Shown in pieces: positions 1 to 7,046 of a DNA stretch of 15,249 nucleotides. A program made the translations under genes and the position numbers. The notes under the pieces were generated by a model. It had not been told where the DNA came from. It ran no database searches and saw only the letters and a program-made list of their open reading frames with translations. The stretch is from Acidimicrobiaceae bacterium (lineage in GTDB: Bacteria > Actinomycetota > Acidimicrobiia > Acidimicrobiales > Palsa-688): positions 1-15,249 of the forward strand of contig DAHWQF010000020.1 of NCBI GenBank assembly GCA_027334785.1, read 5' to 3'. Position 1 is the first letter of the stretch. Each line of letters starts with the position of its first letter.

Positions 1-825
1 AGGTTGCGGGGGAGAGAGCTACGGCCCTACCGCCGGCGCATGCAGATGATATTCCAGGACCCTTACGGCTCGCTCAACCCCCGGCGGCGGGTGGGGTCGC
101 TCATAGCTGAGCCGTTTGCGGTCCACGGCGAAGCCGAGGGGCCGGAGCGCAAGGAAAGGGTCCAAGAGCTCATGGAGCTGGTGGGCCTCAGCCCCGAGCA
201 CTACAACCGCTTCCCGGCCGAGTTCTCCGGCGGCCAGCGCCAGCGCATCGGGGTGGCCCGGGCGCTCGCCCTCCGGCCCGAGCTCATAGTCGCCGACGAA
301 CCGGTGTCGGCCCTCGACGTCTCGATCCGGGCGCAGGTCATCAACTTGCTGGCCGAGCTGCAGCAGCAGTTCAACCTCACCTACGTTTTCATCACCCACG
401 ACCTCTCTGTGGTCCGCCACGTGAGCGACCGGGTGGCCGTCATGTACCTCGGCCAGGTGATGGAGGTGGCCGACCGCCACGACCTCTACACCAAACCCCG
501 CCACCCTTACACCAAGGTGCTGCAGTCCGCCATCCCGGTACCCGACCCAGACGAATCGGACCGGCGCTCGCGCTCCGCAGTGGGCGGCGAGCCGCCCTCG
601 CCCATCAACCCGCCGTCGGGTTGCCGGTTCCACCCGCGTTGCCCGAAGGCCCAAGAGCGCTGTTCAGTAGAGGCCCCCACGTTGGAGGCAAAGTTCGGTG
701 ACCCGCCCGCGCACCTGGCTGCGTGTCACTTCCCCCTGGCCGACGGCGAAGAGCTGCCCGCCATGGGCCGGGTCGCCGCCGCAGTGGGAGGCAGCCACGA
801 TGTCGGAAGGACGGTAGCGGGGTGA
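1..825 (+). CDS. Oligopeptide/dipeptide ABC transporter ATPase, DppF/OppF type (5' partial)
   Basis: This is the C-terminal 274 codons of an ABC ATPase that powers uptake of peptides or similar solutes through the permeases encoded directly downstream. Visible in the fragment are the Q-loop (MIFQDPYGSLNP, about bases 46-81), the ABC signature FSGGQRQ (from base 223), Walker B LIVADEP (283-303), the H-loop histidine (397-399) and a C-terminal oligo_HPY extension with paired cysteines (about 595-665, PPSGCRFHPRCP). Walker A lies outside the window, and the reading frame is open at base 1, so the gene starts upstream. The sequence closely parallels the second half of the fused ATPase at 7047-9131, which is why I call it DppF-like. 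Whether it too was fused to a DppD half cannot be seen. Its TGA overlaps the next start (GTGA, 822-825), indicating translational coupling. Substrate is unknown. Confidence 0.93.
   Translation, partial: RLRGRELRPYRRRMQMIFQDPYGSLNPRRRVGSLIAEPFAVHGEAEGPERKERVQELMELVGLSPEHYNRFPAEFSGGQRQRIGVARALALRPELIVADEPVSALDVSIRAQVINLLAELQQQFNLTYVFITHDLSVVRHVSDRVAVMYLGQVMEVADRHDLYTKPRHPYTKVLQSAIPVPDPDESDRRSRSAVGGEPPSPINPPSGCRFHPRCPKAQERCSVEAPTLEAKFGDPPAHLAACHFPLADGEELPAMGRVAAAVGGSHDVGRTVAG
805..811 (+). promoter_or_regulatory. Ribosome binding site deciding the start of the DppC-type permease
   Basis: GGAAGGA lies ten bases before GTG 822. The reading frame is open further upstream to 723, but that extension is arginine-rich and lies inside the ATPase gene, so this site supports starting at 822. 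Confidence 0.6.
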
Positions 826-1784
826 TCACGAGCGGGAAGACGACGGCCGAGGTCCTCGGCACTGAGGCTGAAGAGGCCCCCGAAGGCGAGCTCGCCCAGG
901 CGATCCAGGGCCGGAGCCCATGGCAGCTGGCTTTCGACCGGCTCCGCCACGACCGGGTGGCGATAGGGGCCTCGGTGGTCATAGTGCTGATCGCCGCCAT
1001 GGCCGTCTTTGCCCCGCTCGCTGCCGCTATCACGGGGCATGGCCCCGACGCCCAGAACGTGCCCCCCACCGGGTTGCCCTTGGCGCCGAGCCTCAAGTAC
1101 CCGCTCGGCACCGACGAGTTGGGCCGGGACCTGTTGGTCAGGATCTTTTACGGCGCTCGCGTGTCGCTCCTCGTGGGGGTCGTGGCCGCTGCTGTCGCCG
1201 CCGCCGGCGGCGCCGTTTTGGGGATAGTAGCGGGCTATTTCGGCGGCATAGTGGACACTCTGCTCGCTCGGGTCTTCGACGTGGTGCTCGCCATGCCCTA
1301 CTTGGTGTTCGCCATCGCCTTGTTCACGGCGCTTAACGGGCAAGGAGGCATCACCCTCGACATCGCCGTGATCGCCTTCTTCTCCTTCGGCGCGGTGGCC
1401 CGGATCGTGCGGGGCCAGGTGCTCTCGATTAAAGAAAAGGAGTACATAGAGGCGGCCCGTTCGGTGGGCTCAAGCAGCCTGCGCATCATGTTCTTCGACA
1501 TCGCGCCCAACGTGGCCGCCCAGGTGATCGTCTACTTCAGCCTCCTCGTGCCGTCGTCCATCATTTTCGAGGCCACGCTGGCCTTCTTGGGGATCGGGGT
1601 CCAGCCCCCCACCCCGGACTGGGGGAGCATGCTGTCGGACTCCGTGCAGTACTACCAGGTCGCGTGGTGGTACGTGGTCTTCCCGGGCGTCGCCCTGCTC
1701 GGCACGACCCTTGCTTTCAACCTGCTCGGTGACAGCGTGCGCGACGCGTTGGACCCCCGTTACAACCGGATGCTCCGGGGCTGA
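822..1784 (+). CDS. Peptide-type ABC transporter permease, DppC/OppC type (system 1)
   Basis: Inner-membrane subunit that forms half of the translocation channel of an Opp/Dpp-type importer. The 320-residue product begins with a hydrophilic cytoplasmic N-terminus, then a first hydrophobic segment (about residues 46-68), the family hallmark LGTDELGRDLLVRIFYGARVS, and several more membrane segments. The cytoplasmic EAA loop that docks on the ATPase is visible (EYIEAARSVGSSSLRIMF followed by APN). The C-terminus RDALDPRYN is typical of the family. I start at GTG 822 because it overlaps the ATPase stop by GTGA and has a good ribosome binding site; starting at 723 would add an arginine-rich tail translated from inside the ATPase gene. 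It is followed eight bases later by the DppB-type permease, so the three genes form one operon. Confidence 0.93.
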   Translation: MITSGKTTAEVLGTEAEEAPEGELAQAIQGRSPWQLAFDRLRHDRVAIGASVVIVLIAAMAVFAPLAAAITGHGPDAQNVPPTGLPLAPSLKYPLGTDELGRDLLVRIFYGARVSLLVGVVAAAVAAAGGAVLGIVAGYFGGIVDTLLARVFDVVLAMPYLVFAIALFTALNGQGGITLDIAVIAFFSFGAVARIVRGQVLSIKEKEYIEAARSVGSSSLRIMFFDIAPNVAAQVIVYFSLLVPSSIIFEATLAFLGIGVQPPTPDWGSMLSDSVQYYQVAWWYVVFPGVALLGTTLAFNLLGDSVRDALDPRYNRMLRG

Positions 1785-1792
1785 GGGCGGCT

Positions 1793-2752
1793 ATGCTCAG
1801 CTTCCTCGTTCGCCGGGTGCTCTTGGGGGCCGTCGTTATGTGGGTCGTGGCCACGGCGGTGTTCATCATGTACTTTGTCACCCCCAACGACCCCGCCCGC
1901 CTCCTCGCCGGCAAGCAGGCGACGTCTGCCACGATCGCGGCGATCAGGGCTCACCTGGGCCTGAACAGACCCATCATCGACCAGTACGGCTCCTACCTGT
2001 GGCGGCTCTTGCAGGGCAACCTCGGCTATTCGTACGTGAACTCCGAACCCGTTATCACGATCGTCCGCCAAGACCTGACCGTCACGGTGTCGTTGGCGGT
2101 CGGCGGGGCCATCTTGTGGTTCGTGATCGGCGTGCTGGCCGGCATCCTAGCCGCCATCAAGCCGCGCTCGGTGGCCGACCGGGCGGTCACCGGGTTCGCG
2201 CTCACCTTCTACTCCATGCCCACCTTCTTGCTCGGGCTGCTGTTGTTGCTGGTGTTCTTCTACCGTCTCCACCTGGCGGGCTTCACGTTCTTCCCTGCTG
2301 GTGGCTACGTGGGGCTGTCGCAGAGCGTGGGGGGCTGGGCCCGGCACTTGATCCTGCCCTGGGTGACCCTGGCCCTTGTGAGCGCGGCCGTCTATGCCCG
2401 GCTCACCCGGGCTTCGATGCTCGACGTCTTGGGGGAAGACTACGTGAGGACGGCTCGTGCCAAGGGCCTTTCGGAGCGCCGGGTCATATTCCGCCACGCG
2501 CTGCGAGCAGCCATAACACCCATGGTCACCCAGTTCGGCATCGACCTTGGGACCCTGCTCGGCGGCGTGATCGTGACCGAGACCGTCTTCGGCCTCCCGG
2601 GCCTAGGCCAGCAGATCGTCAACTCGATCACCCAAGAAGACCTGCCGGTGATAATCGGCATAGTGCTTCTGGCCTCCGCGTTTGTGGTCGCCGCGAACAT
2701 CATCGTCGACGCCTTGTACGCGCTGCTCGACCCGAGGGTGCGACTGACCTGA
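1793..2752 (+). CDS. Peptide-type ABC transporter permease, DppB/OppB type (system 1)
   Basis: Partner permease of the DppC-type protein just upstream; the two form the membrane channel. The 319-residue product starts with the family's typical N-terminus (LSFLVRRVLLGAVV, first membrane helix), then PNDPAR and HLGLNRPIIDQYGSYLW in the first external stretch, and LQGNLGYSYVNSEPV, all recognisable DppB-family landmarks. The EAA loop is DYVRTARAKGLSERRVIFRHALR, and the protein ends in DALYALLDPRVRL. ATG 1793 lies eight bases after the upstream stop; the ribosome binding site is weak, suggesting re-initiation or coupling. The order ATPase, C, B is the reverse of the common A-B-C-D-F order and differs from system 2 downstream. 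No binding protein for this system is visible in the window; it may lie upstream or be shared. Confidence 0.93.
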   Translation: MLSFLVRRVLLGAVVMWVVATAVFIMYFVTPNDPARLLAGKQATSATIAAIRAHLGLNRPIIDQYGSYLWRLLQGNLGYSYVNSEPVITIVRQDLTVTVSLAVGGAILWFVIGVLAGILAAIKPRSVADRAVTGFALTFYSMPTFLLGLLLLLVFFYRLHLAGFTFFPAGGYVGLSQSVGGWARHLILPWVTLALVSAAVYARLTRASMLDVLGEDYVRTARAKGLSERRVIFRHALRAAITPMVTQFGIDLGTLLGGVIVTETVFGLPGLGQQIVNSITQEDLPVIIGIVLLASAFVVAANIIVDALYALLDPRVRLT

Positions 2753-2877
2753 ACCCCGGGGGGTATGATACCACCAAGAGTGGCACATACACTACTCAGC
2801 GCGGGGTCAAGCAGGTCAGCGGTTTTCCTCAGGGGGGTGGGGCTCTGCCCGGCCGCGTCGTTGTGCGGGCGCGGGCC

Positions 2878-2886
2878 TGCTATCTT
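2878..2886 (+). promoter_or_regulatory. Candidate extended -10 promoter element for transporter system 2
   Basis: TGCTATCTT combines the TG extension with a TANNNT-type hexamer (2881-2886). No good -35 is present at 16-18 bases. If used, it would give a leader of about 255 bases before the binding-protein start. The same TGCTA core recurs at 9141 and 11448. Confidence 0.3.
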
Positions 2887-2937
2887 GGCAATTTGGCCCG
2901 GCCTAAGAACGCCGACGCCCGCGGAATGAACACCTGT

Positions 2938-2948
2938 GGAGGAGGAGG
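2938..2948 (+). promoter_or_regulatory. Strong Shine-Dalgarno-like run ahead of a possible leader ORF
   Basis: GGAGGAGGAGG is the strongest ribosome-binding-like sequence in the window and lies about ten bases before GTG 2959. It has no other obvious gene to serve, which is the main reason for considering the leader ORF. Confidence 0.35.
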
Positions 2949-2958
2949 TGCTGGCTAG

Positions 2959-3153
2959 GTGGTGATCGCGGTGGGTCGTGGTCGCGGTGGGCATGGTTGG
3001 TTGCTGCCCTCCGTGAGCACTATATGGCTGCACAACGGGATGGCAAGGGGAGCCTTCCCGGCTGCCCAGCCGTCGGCTGGCCCAGCCCGCCGGCACGCCG
3101 CCTTGCTCATACCTGCTCGTACCTGCTCATACATGAAAGGCGCACAAATATGA
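2959..3153 (+). CDS. Possible 64-residue leader ORF, translationally coupled to the binding protein
   Basis: I do not recognise the product. It begins with two GTG codons about ten bases after a very strong GGAGGAGGAGG run, and its TGA overlaps the binding-protein ATG as ATGA (3150-3153), the arrangement expected for translational coupling. The predicted peptide is basic and glycine-rich at the start (VGRGRGGHG), a stretch encoded by two TCGCGGTGGG repeats (2966-2975 and 2982-2991), and has no recognisable domain. The 10-bp repeats near its 3' end are not a multiple of three, which argues against coding constraint there. It could be a regulatory leader, a real small protein or a chance ORF in GC-rich DNA; chance remains the default. 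Confidence 0.22.
   Translation: MVIAVGRGRGGHGWLLPSVSTIWLHNGMARGAFPAAQPSAGPARRHAALLIPARTCSYMKGAQI
3101..3130 (+). repeat. Three 10-bp direct repeats immediately upstream of the binding-protein gene
   Basis: Three adjacent units read CCTTGCTCAT, ACCTGCTCGT and ACCTGCTCAT. The last ends 19 bases before ATG 3150. The spacing is close to one helical turn, so it could be a cooperative regulator site, or an mRNA element, or a replication-slippage product. Confidence 0.5.
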
Positions 3154-3716
3154 ACTTCCATATTGGGGGGCCAAAGCCCAGCAGGGCAATCAGTAGGCCC
3201 CAGCCAAGATCCCCGCTCCAGGCTCTCGGCGTGCTGGTCGTTGCCGTGGGCACCGCGGCCACCTCGCTGGTAGGTGCCCCTAGTGCCAGCGCCGCTTCGG
3301 TCGACAACTACGGGCCGACCACAGCCGTGCCGGCGCAGGGGGCGAAGATAAACGGTGGCACCGGCTACTTCATGGAGGGCCAGTCGGCGCCCCCAACTTA
3401 CATCTTCCCCTTCATTTCCCCGCAGGTCTGCTCGACCATGAACTACGGGCAGCTCACCTACCTCATGTACCGGCCACTTTATTGGTTCGGTAATTACAAC
3501 CAGCCGACGGTGGACTACAACTACTCGATGGCCAACCCCCCCAAGTTCAGCAACGGGGACAAGACCATAACCGTCACCCTGAAACCATGGAAGTGGTCCA
3601 ACGGCGAGACCGTTTCGTCGCGCGACGTCGAGTTCTGGATGAACCTGCTCGAAGCCAACAAGACAACTGGTGCGACTACACGCCGGGCTTTTTCCCCGAC
3701 AATGTCGCGTCGATGA
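3150..3716 (+). CDS. Peptide-type ABC transporter substrate-binding protein, N-terminal part (frameshifted)
   Basis: First segment of a family 5 (DppA/OppA-like) extracellular solute-binding protein that would deliver substrate to the permeases downstream. ATG 3150 is chosen because GAAAGG (3135-3140) precedes it by nine bases and the product then begins with a clear signal peptide: basic N-region, hydrophobic core about residues 24-44 and a cleavage site near SASAA (45-49). There is no lipobox cysteine, although binding proteins of Gram-positive bacteria are usually lipoproteins. Family landmarks follow: GQLTYLMYRPLYWFG, then the KWSNGETVSSRDVEFWMNLL stretch (about residues 147-166). After codon 3660-3662 the frame turns to an unrelated arginine-rich tail and stops at 3716. 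The family sequence resumes in another frame from 3662, so a single missing base (most simply a G next to 3662) splits the gene. It may be a genuine mutation or an assembly error. Confidence 0.85.
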   Translation: MNFHIGGPKPSRAISRPQPRSPLQALGVLVVAVGTAATSLVGAPSASAASVDNYGPTTAVPAQGAKINGGTGYFMEGQSAPPTYIFPFISPQVCSTMNYGQLTYLMYRPLYWFGNYNQPTVDYNYSMANPPKFSNGDKTITVTLKPWKWSNGETVSSRDVEFWMNLLEANKTTGATTRRAFSPTMSRR

Positions 3717-5104
3717 GCTACCCCAACGCGCGCACGGTCGTTTTCCACCTGAAGAAGTCGTACAACCCGACCTGGTACCTCTACAACGAGCTCTCCCAGA
3801 TCACGCCCTTGCCCATGGCCTGGGACGTGACCTCGGCCAGCTCGCCCACGCCCACCCCCAATGAGAAAAACCTCCCTGACACGACCATCAAGGGTGCGCA
3901 GGCCGTCTACAGCTTCTTGAACAAGCAGGCCATGGACAAGACCACGTGGGCCTCGAGCAAGTACTGGTCGATAGTGGACGGCCCCTGGAAGCTGAAGAGC
4001 TTCACTTCGACCGGCGAGGCGACCTTCGTGCCCAACCCGAGCTACAGCGGCTCGCCCAAGCCGACGCTGTCGAAGTTCGTGGAGGTGCCTTTCACCTCTG
4101 ACGAGGCGATCCTGAACGAGCTCAAGTCCGGCGGGCCGCGTGCGTTGCAGGTGGCCGAACTGCCCGACGACTACATCCCCCAGCTCCCGCGGATCGAGTC
4201 CGAAGGCTATACAGCCGTCAACTTCCCTTCCTTCAGCTTCGCTTACTTCCCGCTCAACCTGGGCAACCCCATATTCGGGCCGGTCTTCCGCCAGCTCTAC
4301 TTCCGCCAGGCCTTCCAGCACCTGGTCGACCAGCCTGGGTGGATCCAGAAGATCCTTGACGGCTACGGGGTGCCCACTTATGGCCCCGCCCCGCTGGCAC
4401 CGACCAACCACTTCGCGGCGAAGCTCGAGTACCACAACATGTACCCATTCAGTCTGAGCGCCGCCGCCAAGATCCTGAAGGCCCACGGTTGGGCTGACGT
4501 GGCGCCCGGCAAGGTGGCCTACTGCGCGGACCCGGCCAAGTGCGGGCCTGGCGTGAAGAAGGGCCTCAAGCTCAAGTTCGGCCTCCTTTACCAAAGCGGC
4601 GTCGTCGTGACCCAAGAGGAGATGGTCGACCTCAAGTCGCAAGCGGCCCAGGTCGGCATCGACCTCGAGCTCTCCAGCGCTCCCTTCGCCCAAGTGGTCG
4701 GCAAGGCCATCAACTGCGGCCCGCACGGCTACGCCAAGCCGAGCTCGGCACAGTGCTCGTGGACGGCACTCAACTGGGGTGCTGGCTGGGTTTACGCACC
4801 GGACTTCGAGCCGACGGGCGAGTCGCTCTTCGCCACCGGCGCTGGTGCCGACTTCTCGGGCTATAGCAATGCCAAGGCCGACGCGCTCATCGCCGCGACG
4901 GCAACGGTCCCAGAGAGCAGGACGGCGTCTTCGCTCATCAACTACGAGTACTACATGGCCCAGCAGCTCCCGGTCGTGTACTTCCCGACCGCTACGGGCG
5001 ACCCGACCGCTGCCGCGGTTGACCTCATCTCCAAGCACCTGGGAGGTTTCAACAACAACGTGTACACCAATCTAACCCCCGAGACCTGGTACCTGACCAA
5101 GTAA
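3662..5104 (+). CDS. Peptide-type ABC transporter substrate-binding protein, C-terminal part (frameshifted)
   Basis: Continuation of the binding protein begun at 3150, read in a frame shifted by one base; joined, the protein would be about 650 residues, at the long end for family 5 binding proteins. The join restores EANK-DNWCDYTPGFFPDNV, a natural family sequence. Further landmarks are KKSYNPTWYLYNELSQITPLP, WSIVDGPWKLKSF with VPNPSYSG (the family's GPY/WKLK and NP.Y.G motifs), FRQAFQHLVDQPGWIQKIL with GYGVPTYGPAPL, and LKLKFGLLYQSG in the distal lobe. This part has no stop codon over 1,440 bases and keeps normal codon use, so any inactivating mutation must be very recent. The open frame reaches back to an ATG at 3587, but that extension is out-of-frame translation of the N-terminal part. 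Two cysteines (VAYCADPAKCG) could form an extracellular disulfide. The DppB-type permease starts 47 bases downstream. Confidence 0.85.
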   Translation, partial: DNWCDYTPGFFPDNVASMSYPNARTVVFHLKKSYNPTWYLYNELSQITPLPMAWDVTSASSPTPTPNEKNLPDTTIKGAQAVYSFLNKQAMDKTTWASSKYWSIVDGPWKLKSFTSTGEATFVPNPSYSGSPKPTLSKFVEVPFTSDEAILNELKSGGPRALQVAELPDDYIPQLPRIESEGYTAVNFPSFSFAYFPLNLGNPIFGPVFRQLYFRQAFQHLVDQPGWIQKILDGYGVPTYGPAPLAPTNHFAAKLEYHNMYPFSLSAAAKILKAHGWADVAPGKVAYCADPAKCGPGVKKGLKLKFGLLYQSGVVVTQEEMVDLKSQAAQVGIDLELSSAPFAQVVGKAINCGPHGYAKPSSAQCSWTALNWGAGWVYAPDFEPTGESLFATGAGADFSGYSNAKADALIAATATVPESRTASSLINYEYYMAQQLPVVYFPTATGDPTAAAVDLISKHLGGFNNNVYTNLTPETWYLTK

Positions 5105-5151
5105 GGGTCACTTAGCACAAGGCGGCACATGTCCGGGATGAGGCGCTCCAG

Positions 5152-6105
5152 GTGATCGGCTACATAATCCGGCGCCTGCTGCAGTCGGTCGTGGTCATCA
5201 TCGGGGTGACCATGCTCGTGTTCGGTATGGAGCACCTCATCCCCGGAGGTTCTGGCGGCATCGCTCGGGCCATCCTCGGCCCGCGGGCCAACCCCGTCAC
5301 CATGCACGCCTGGGAGAAGGAAAACGGCTACCTTTCCCCCGTCTGGTACCAGTACTGGGTGTGGCTCGACCACCTCCTCCAAGGCAACCTCGGCTTTTCC
5401 TACAAGCTCAACCAGAGCGTGGACAGCGTCATCGCCAACGACCTGCCTCGTGACGTGTTGCTCGTCGGTACGTCGCTTGTGCTCGCCGTGCTGATAGCTG
5501 TGCCGGTGGGCGTGGCGCAGGCCGTGAAACGCAACCAGGCGGTGGACTACATCGGCACGGCCACCTCTTTCGTCCTGTACTCGATGCCCTCGTACGCCCT
5601 CGGGCTCATCTTGATCTCGGTCCTGGCGGTGGGCATAAAGGTGTTCCCGTCCGAAGCGCCCCAGGGCACGACCGTCGGAGCCATGCTTTCCCACCCGGCC
5701 GGCCTTGTCCTGCCCGTCGCCAGCCTGACGCTTGTGACCTACGCTCTTTTTTCCCGTTACATGCGCTCGTCCGCCATCGACAGCCTGGCTCAGGATTACA
5801 TCAAGACCGCCCGGGCCAAAGGGCTGCCGGAAAGGCTTGTCCTGTGGCGGCACTTGCTGCGCAACTCGCTGGTACCGGTGACGACGCTGGTCGGGCTCTC
5901 GCTACCGGCCGTCCTGACGGCGGGCCTCGTGCTCGAACAACTCTTTAACTTCCAAGGGCTCGGTCTCGAGTACTTTAACGCGGCTACCACGGACGACTTC
6001 CCGGTCATGCTCGGCATCACCGTGCTCGTCGGTGTGGCGACCGTGCTCGGCAACCTGGTCGCCGACATCGCCTACGCCGTGCTCGACCCGAGGGTCAGGT
6101 ACTGA
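5152..6105 (+). CDS. Peptide-type ABC transporter permease, DppB/OppB type (system 2)
   Basis: Membrane subunit of the second importer, 317 residues. The N-terminus MIGYIIRRLLQSVVVIIGVTMLVF is the classic DppB first helix; LLQGNLGFSYKLNQSVDSVI and the EAA loop DYIKTARAKGLPERLVLWRHLLR identify the family, and it ends with YAVLDPRVRY. GTG 5152 is the only start that gives the standard N-terminus; GGATGAGG (about 5137-5144) can act as the ribosome binding site. It lies 47 bases after the binding protein and one base before the next gene's ATG (TGA-G-ATG at 6103-6109), so it is part of the same operon. It resembles the permease at 1793-2752 in the EAA loop but differs elsewhere, so the two systems are related but not a recent duplication. 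Confidence 0.94.
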   Translation: MIGYIIRRLLQSVVVIIGVTMLVFGMEHLIPGGSGGIARAILGPRANPVTMHAWEKENGYLSPVWYQYWVWLDHLLQGNLGFSYKLNQSVDSVIANDLPRDVLLVGTSLVLAVLIAVPVGVAQAVKRNQAVDYIGTATSFVLYSMPSYALGLILISVLAVGIKVFPSEAPQGTTVGAMLSHPAGLVLPVASLTLVTYALFSRYMRSSAIDSLAQDYIKTARAKGLPERLVLWRHLLRNSLVPVTTLVGLSLPAVLTAGLVLEQLFNFQGLGLEYFNAATTDDFPVMLGITVLVGVATVLGNLVADIAYAVLDPRVRY

Positions 6106-6106
6106 G

Positions 6107-7030
6107 ATGGCCACGGTGCCCGTAGCGGCCGAGGTGCAGGAACCGGTGGCGGAGGGGGGAGAAGTATACCGGCAGGGCAGTGTCGCCCAGCTCGTCCTGC
6201 GCACTTTCACCAAAAACAAGCTGGCGGTGGCCGGCGTGGCGATAGTCGTTTTCATGGTGCTGTTTTGCTTTGTGGGCCCGCTCATTTACCACACCGACCA
6301 GGTCTATACCAACATCATGAACAGCAACGAGCCGCCTTCGGGGGCGCACCTGCTCGGCACCGACAACAACGGCTACGACATCTTGGGCCGCCTCATGGTG
6401 GGCGGCCAGAGCTCGATCGAGATCGGGCTGGCGGTAGCGGCCATGGCCACCTGTTTCGGCGTCGTGTACGGGGCGGTTTCGGGCTATTTCGGCAAGATCG
6501 TCGACGCCGTGATGATGCGTGTCGTCGACATCCTGCTTGCCGTGCCCATCGTGTTCCTTTTCATATTCGTGGCGACGACGCTGACCCCCAACGGGTCCCC
6601 TCTCTGGGTGCTCATAGTCGTACTGGCCGGGCTTTCCTGGCTCGGGCCGGCGAGGTTGGTGCGGGGCGAGACGCTGTCGCTGCGGACCCGCGAGTACGTG
6701 AGCGCGGTGAAGGTTATGGGCGGGAGGTCGCGCCGGATCGTCATCCGCCACATAATCCCCAACGCCATCGGCACGATCGTGGTCAACGCCACCTTCCAGG
6801 TCGCGGACGCGATCCTGGTGCTCGCCATCTTGCAGTTCCTCGGTTTTTCCCTGCCTCCGCCGACTGCAACGTGGGGCCAGATGCTCTCGCAGGGCAGTTC
6901 GTTCTTGTCCGACGGCTATTGGTGGCAGGTCTACCCGGCTCTGGTGGCGATCATCTTGATCGTGGTGGCGTTCAACTTCATCGGCGACGCCCTTCGGGAC
7001 AGCTTCGAAGTGCGCCTTCAGGAGCGTTAG
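6107..7030 (+). CDS. Peptide-type ABC transporter permease, DppC/OppC type (system 2)
   Basis: Second membrane subunit of the importer, 307 residues. After a short acidic N-terminus comes a first hydrophobic segment (about residues 41-63), the DppC hallmark LLGTDNNGYDILGRLMVGG, further helices, and an EAA loop reading EYVSAVKVMGGRSRRIVIRH followed by IIPN. The C-terminus GDALRDSFEVRLQ matches the family. ATG 6107 follows the permease B stop by one base; an open frame reaches upstream to 6032, but that part overlaps permease B and is not needed. The ATPase starts 17 bases downstream. Unlike the usual LGTDxxGRD motif, this one has NNGYD, a common variation in the family. Likely pairs with the protein encoded at 5152. 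Confidence 0.94.
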   Translation: MATVPVAAEVQEPVAEGGEVYRQGSVAQLVLRTFTKNKLAVAGVAIVVFMVLFCFVGPLIYHTDQVYTNIMNSNEPPSGAHLLGTDNNGYDILGRLMVGGQSSIEIGLAVAAMATCFGVVYGAVSGYFGKIVDAVMMRVVDILLAVPIVFLFIFVATTLTPNGSPLWVLIVVLAGLSWLGPARLVRGETLSLRTREYVSAVKVMGGRSRRIVIRHIIPNAIGTIVVNATFQVADAILVLAILQFLGFSLPPPTATWGQMLSQGSSFLSDGYWWQVYPALVAIILIVVAFNFIGDALRDSFEVRLQER

Positions 7031-7046
7031 TCACGGGCTCACCGGC

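Larger units (their letters stand above)
2753..3149 (+). other. Intergenic leader region upstream of the substrate-binding protein
   Basis: About 400 bases separate the two transporter operons. Working downstream, I see a short GGTAT-G-ATACC inverted repeat (2762-2772) just after the permease stop, an extended -10-like element (2878-2886), a strong purine-rich Shine-Dalgarno run (2938-2948) followed by a possible 64-codon ORF (2959-3153), and three 10-bp direct repeats (3101-3130). No convincing intrinsic terminator with a T-tract is visible for the upstream operon, and I recognise no known riboswitch. Confidence 0.5.

Noticed and set aside
3521..5038. 505-residue open frame on the - strand opposite the binding protein
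   Set aside because: It is an antisense shadow caused by high GC at third codon positions; it is rich in R, V, G, L and E without family motifs, while the + strand carries clear binding-protein motifs.
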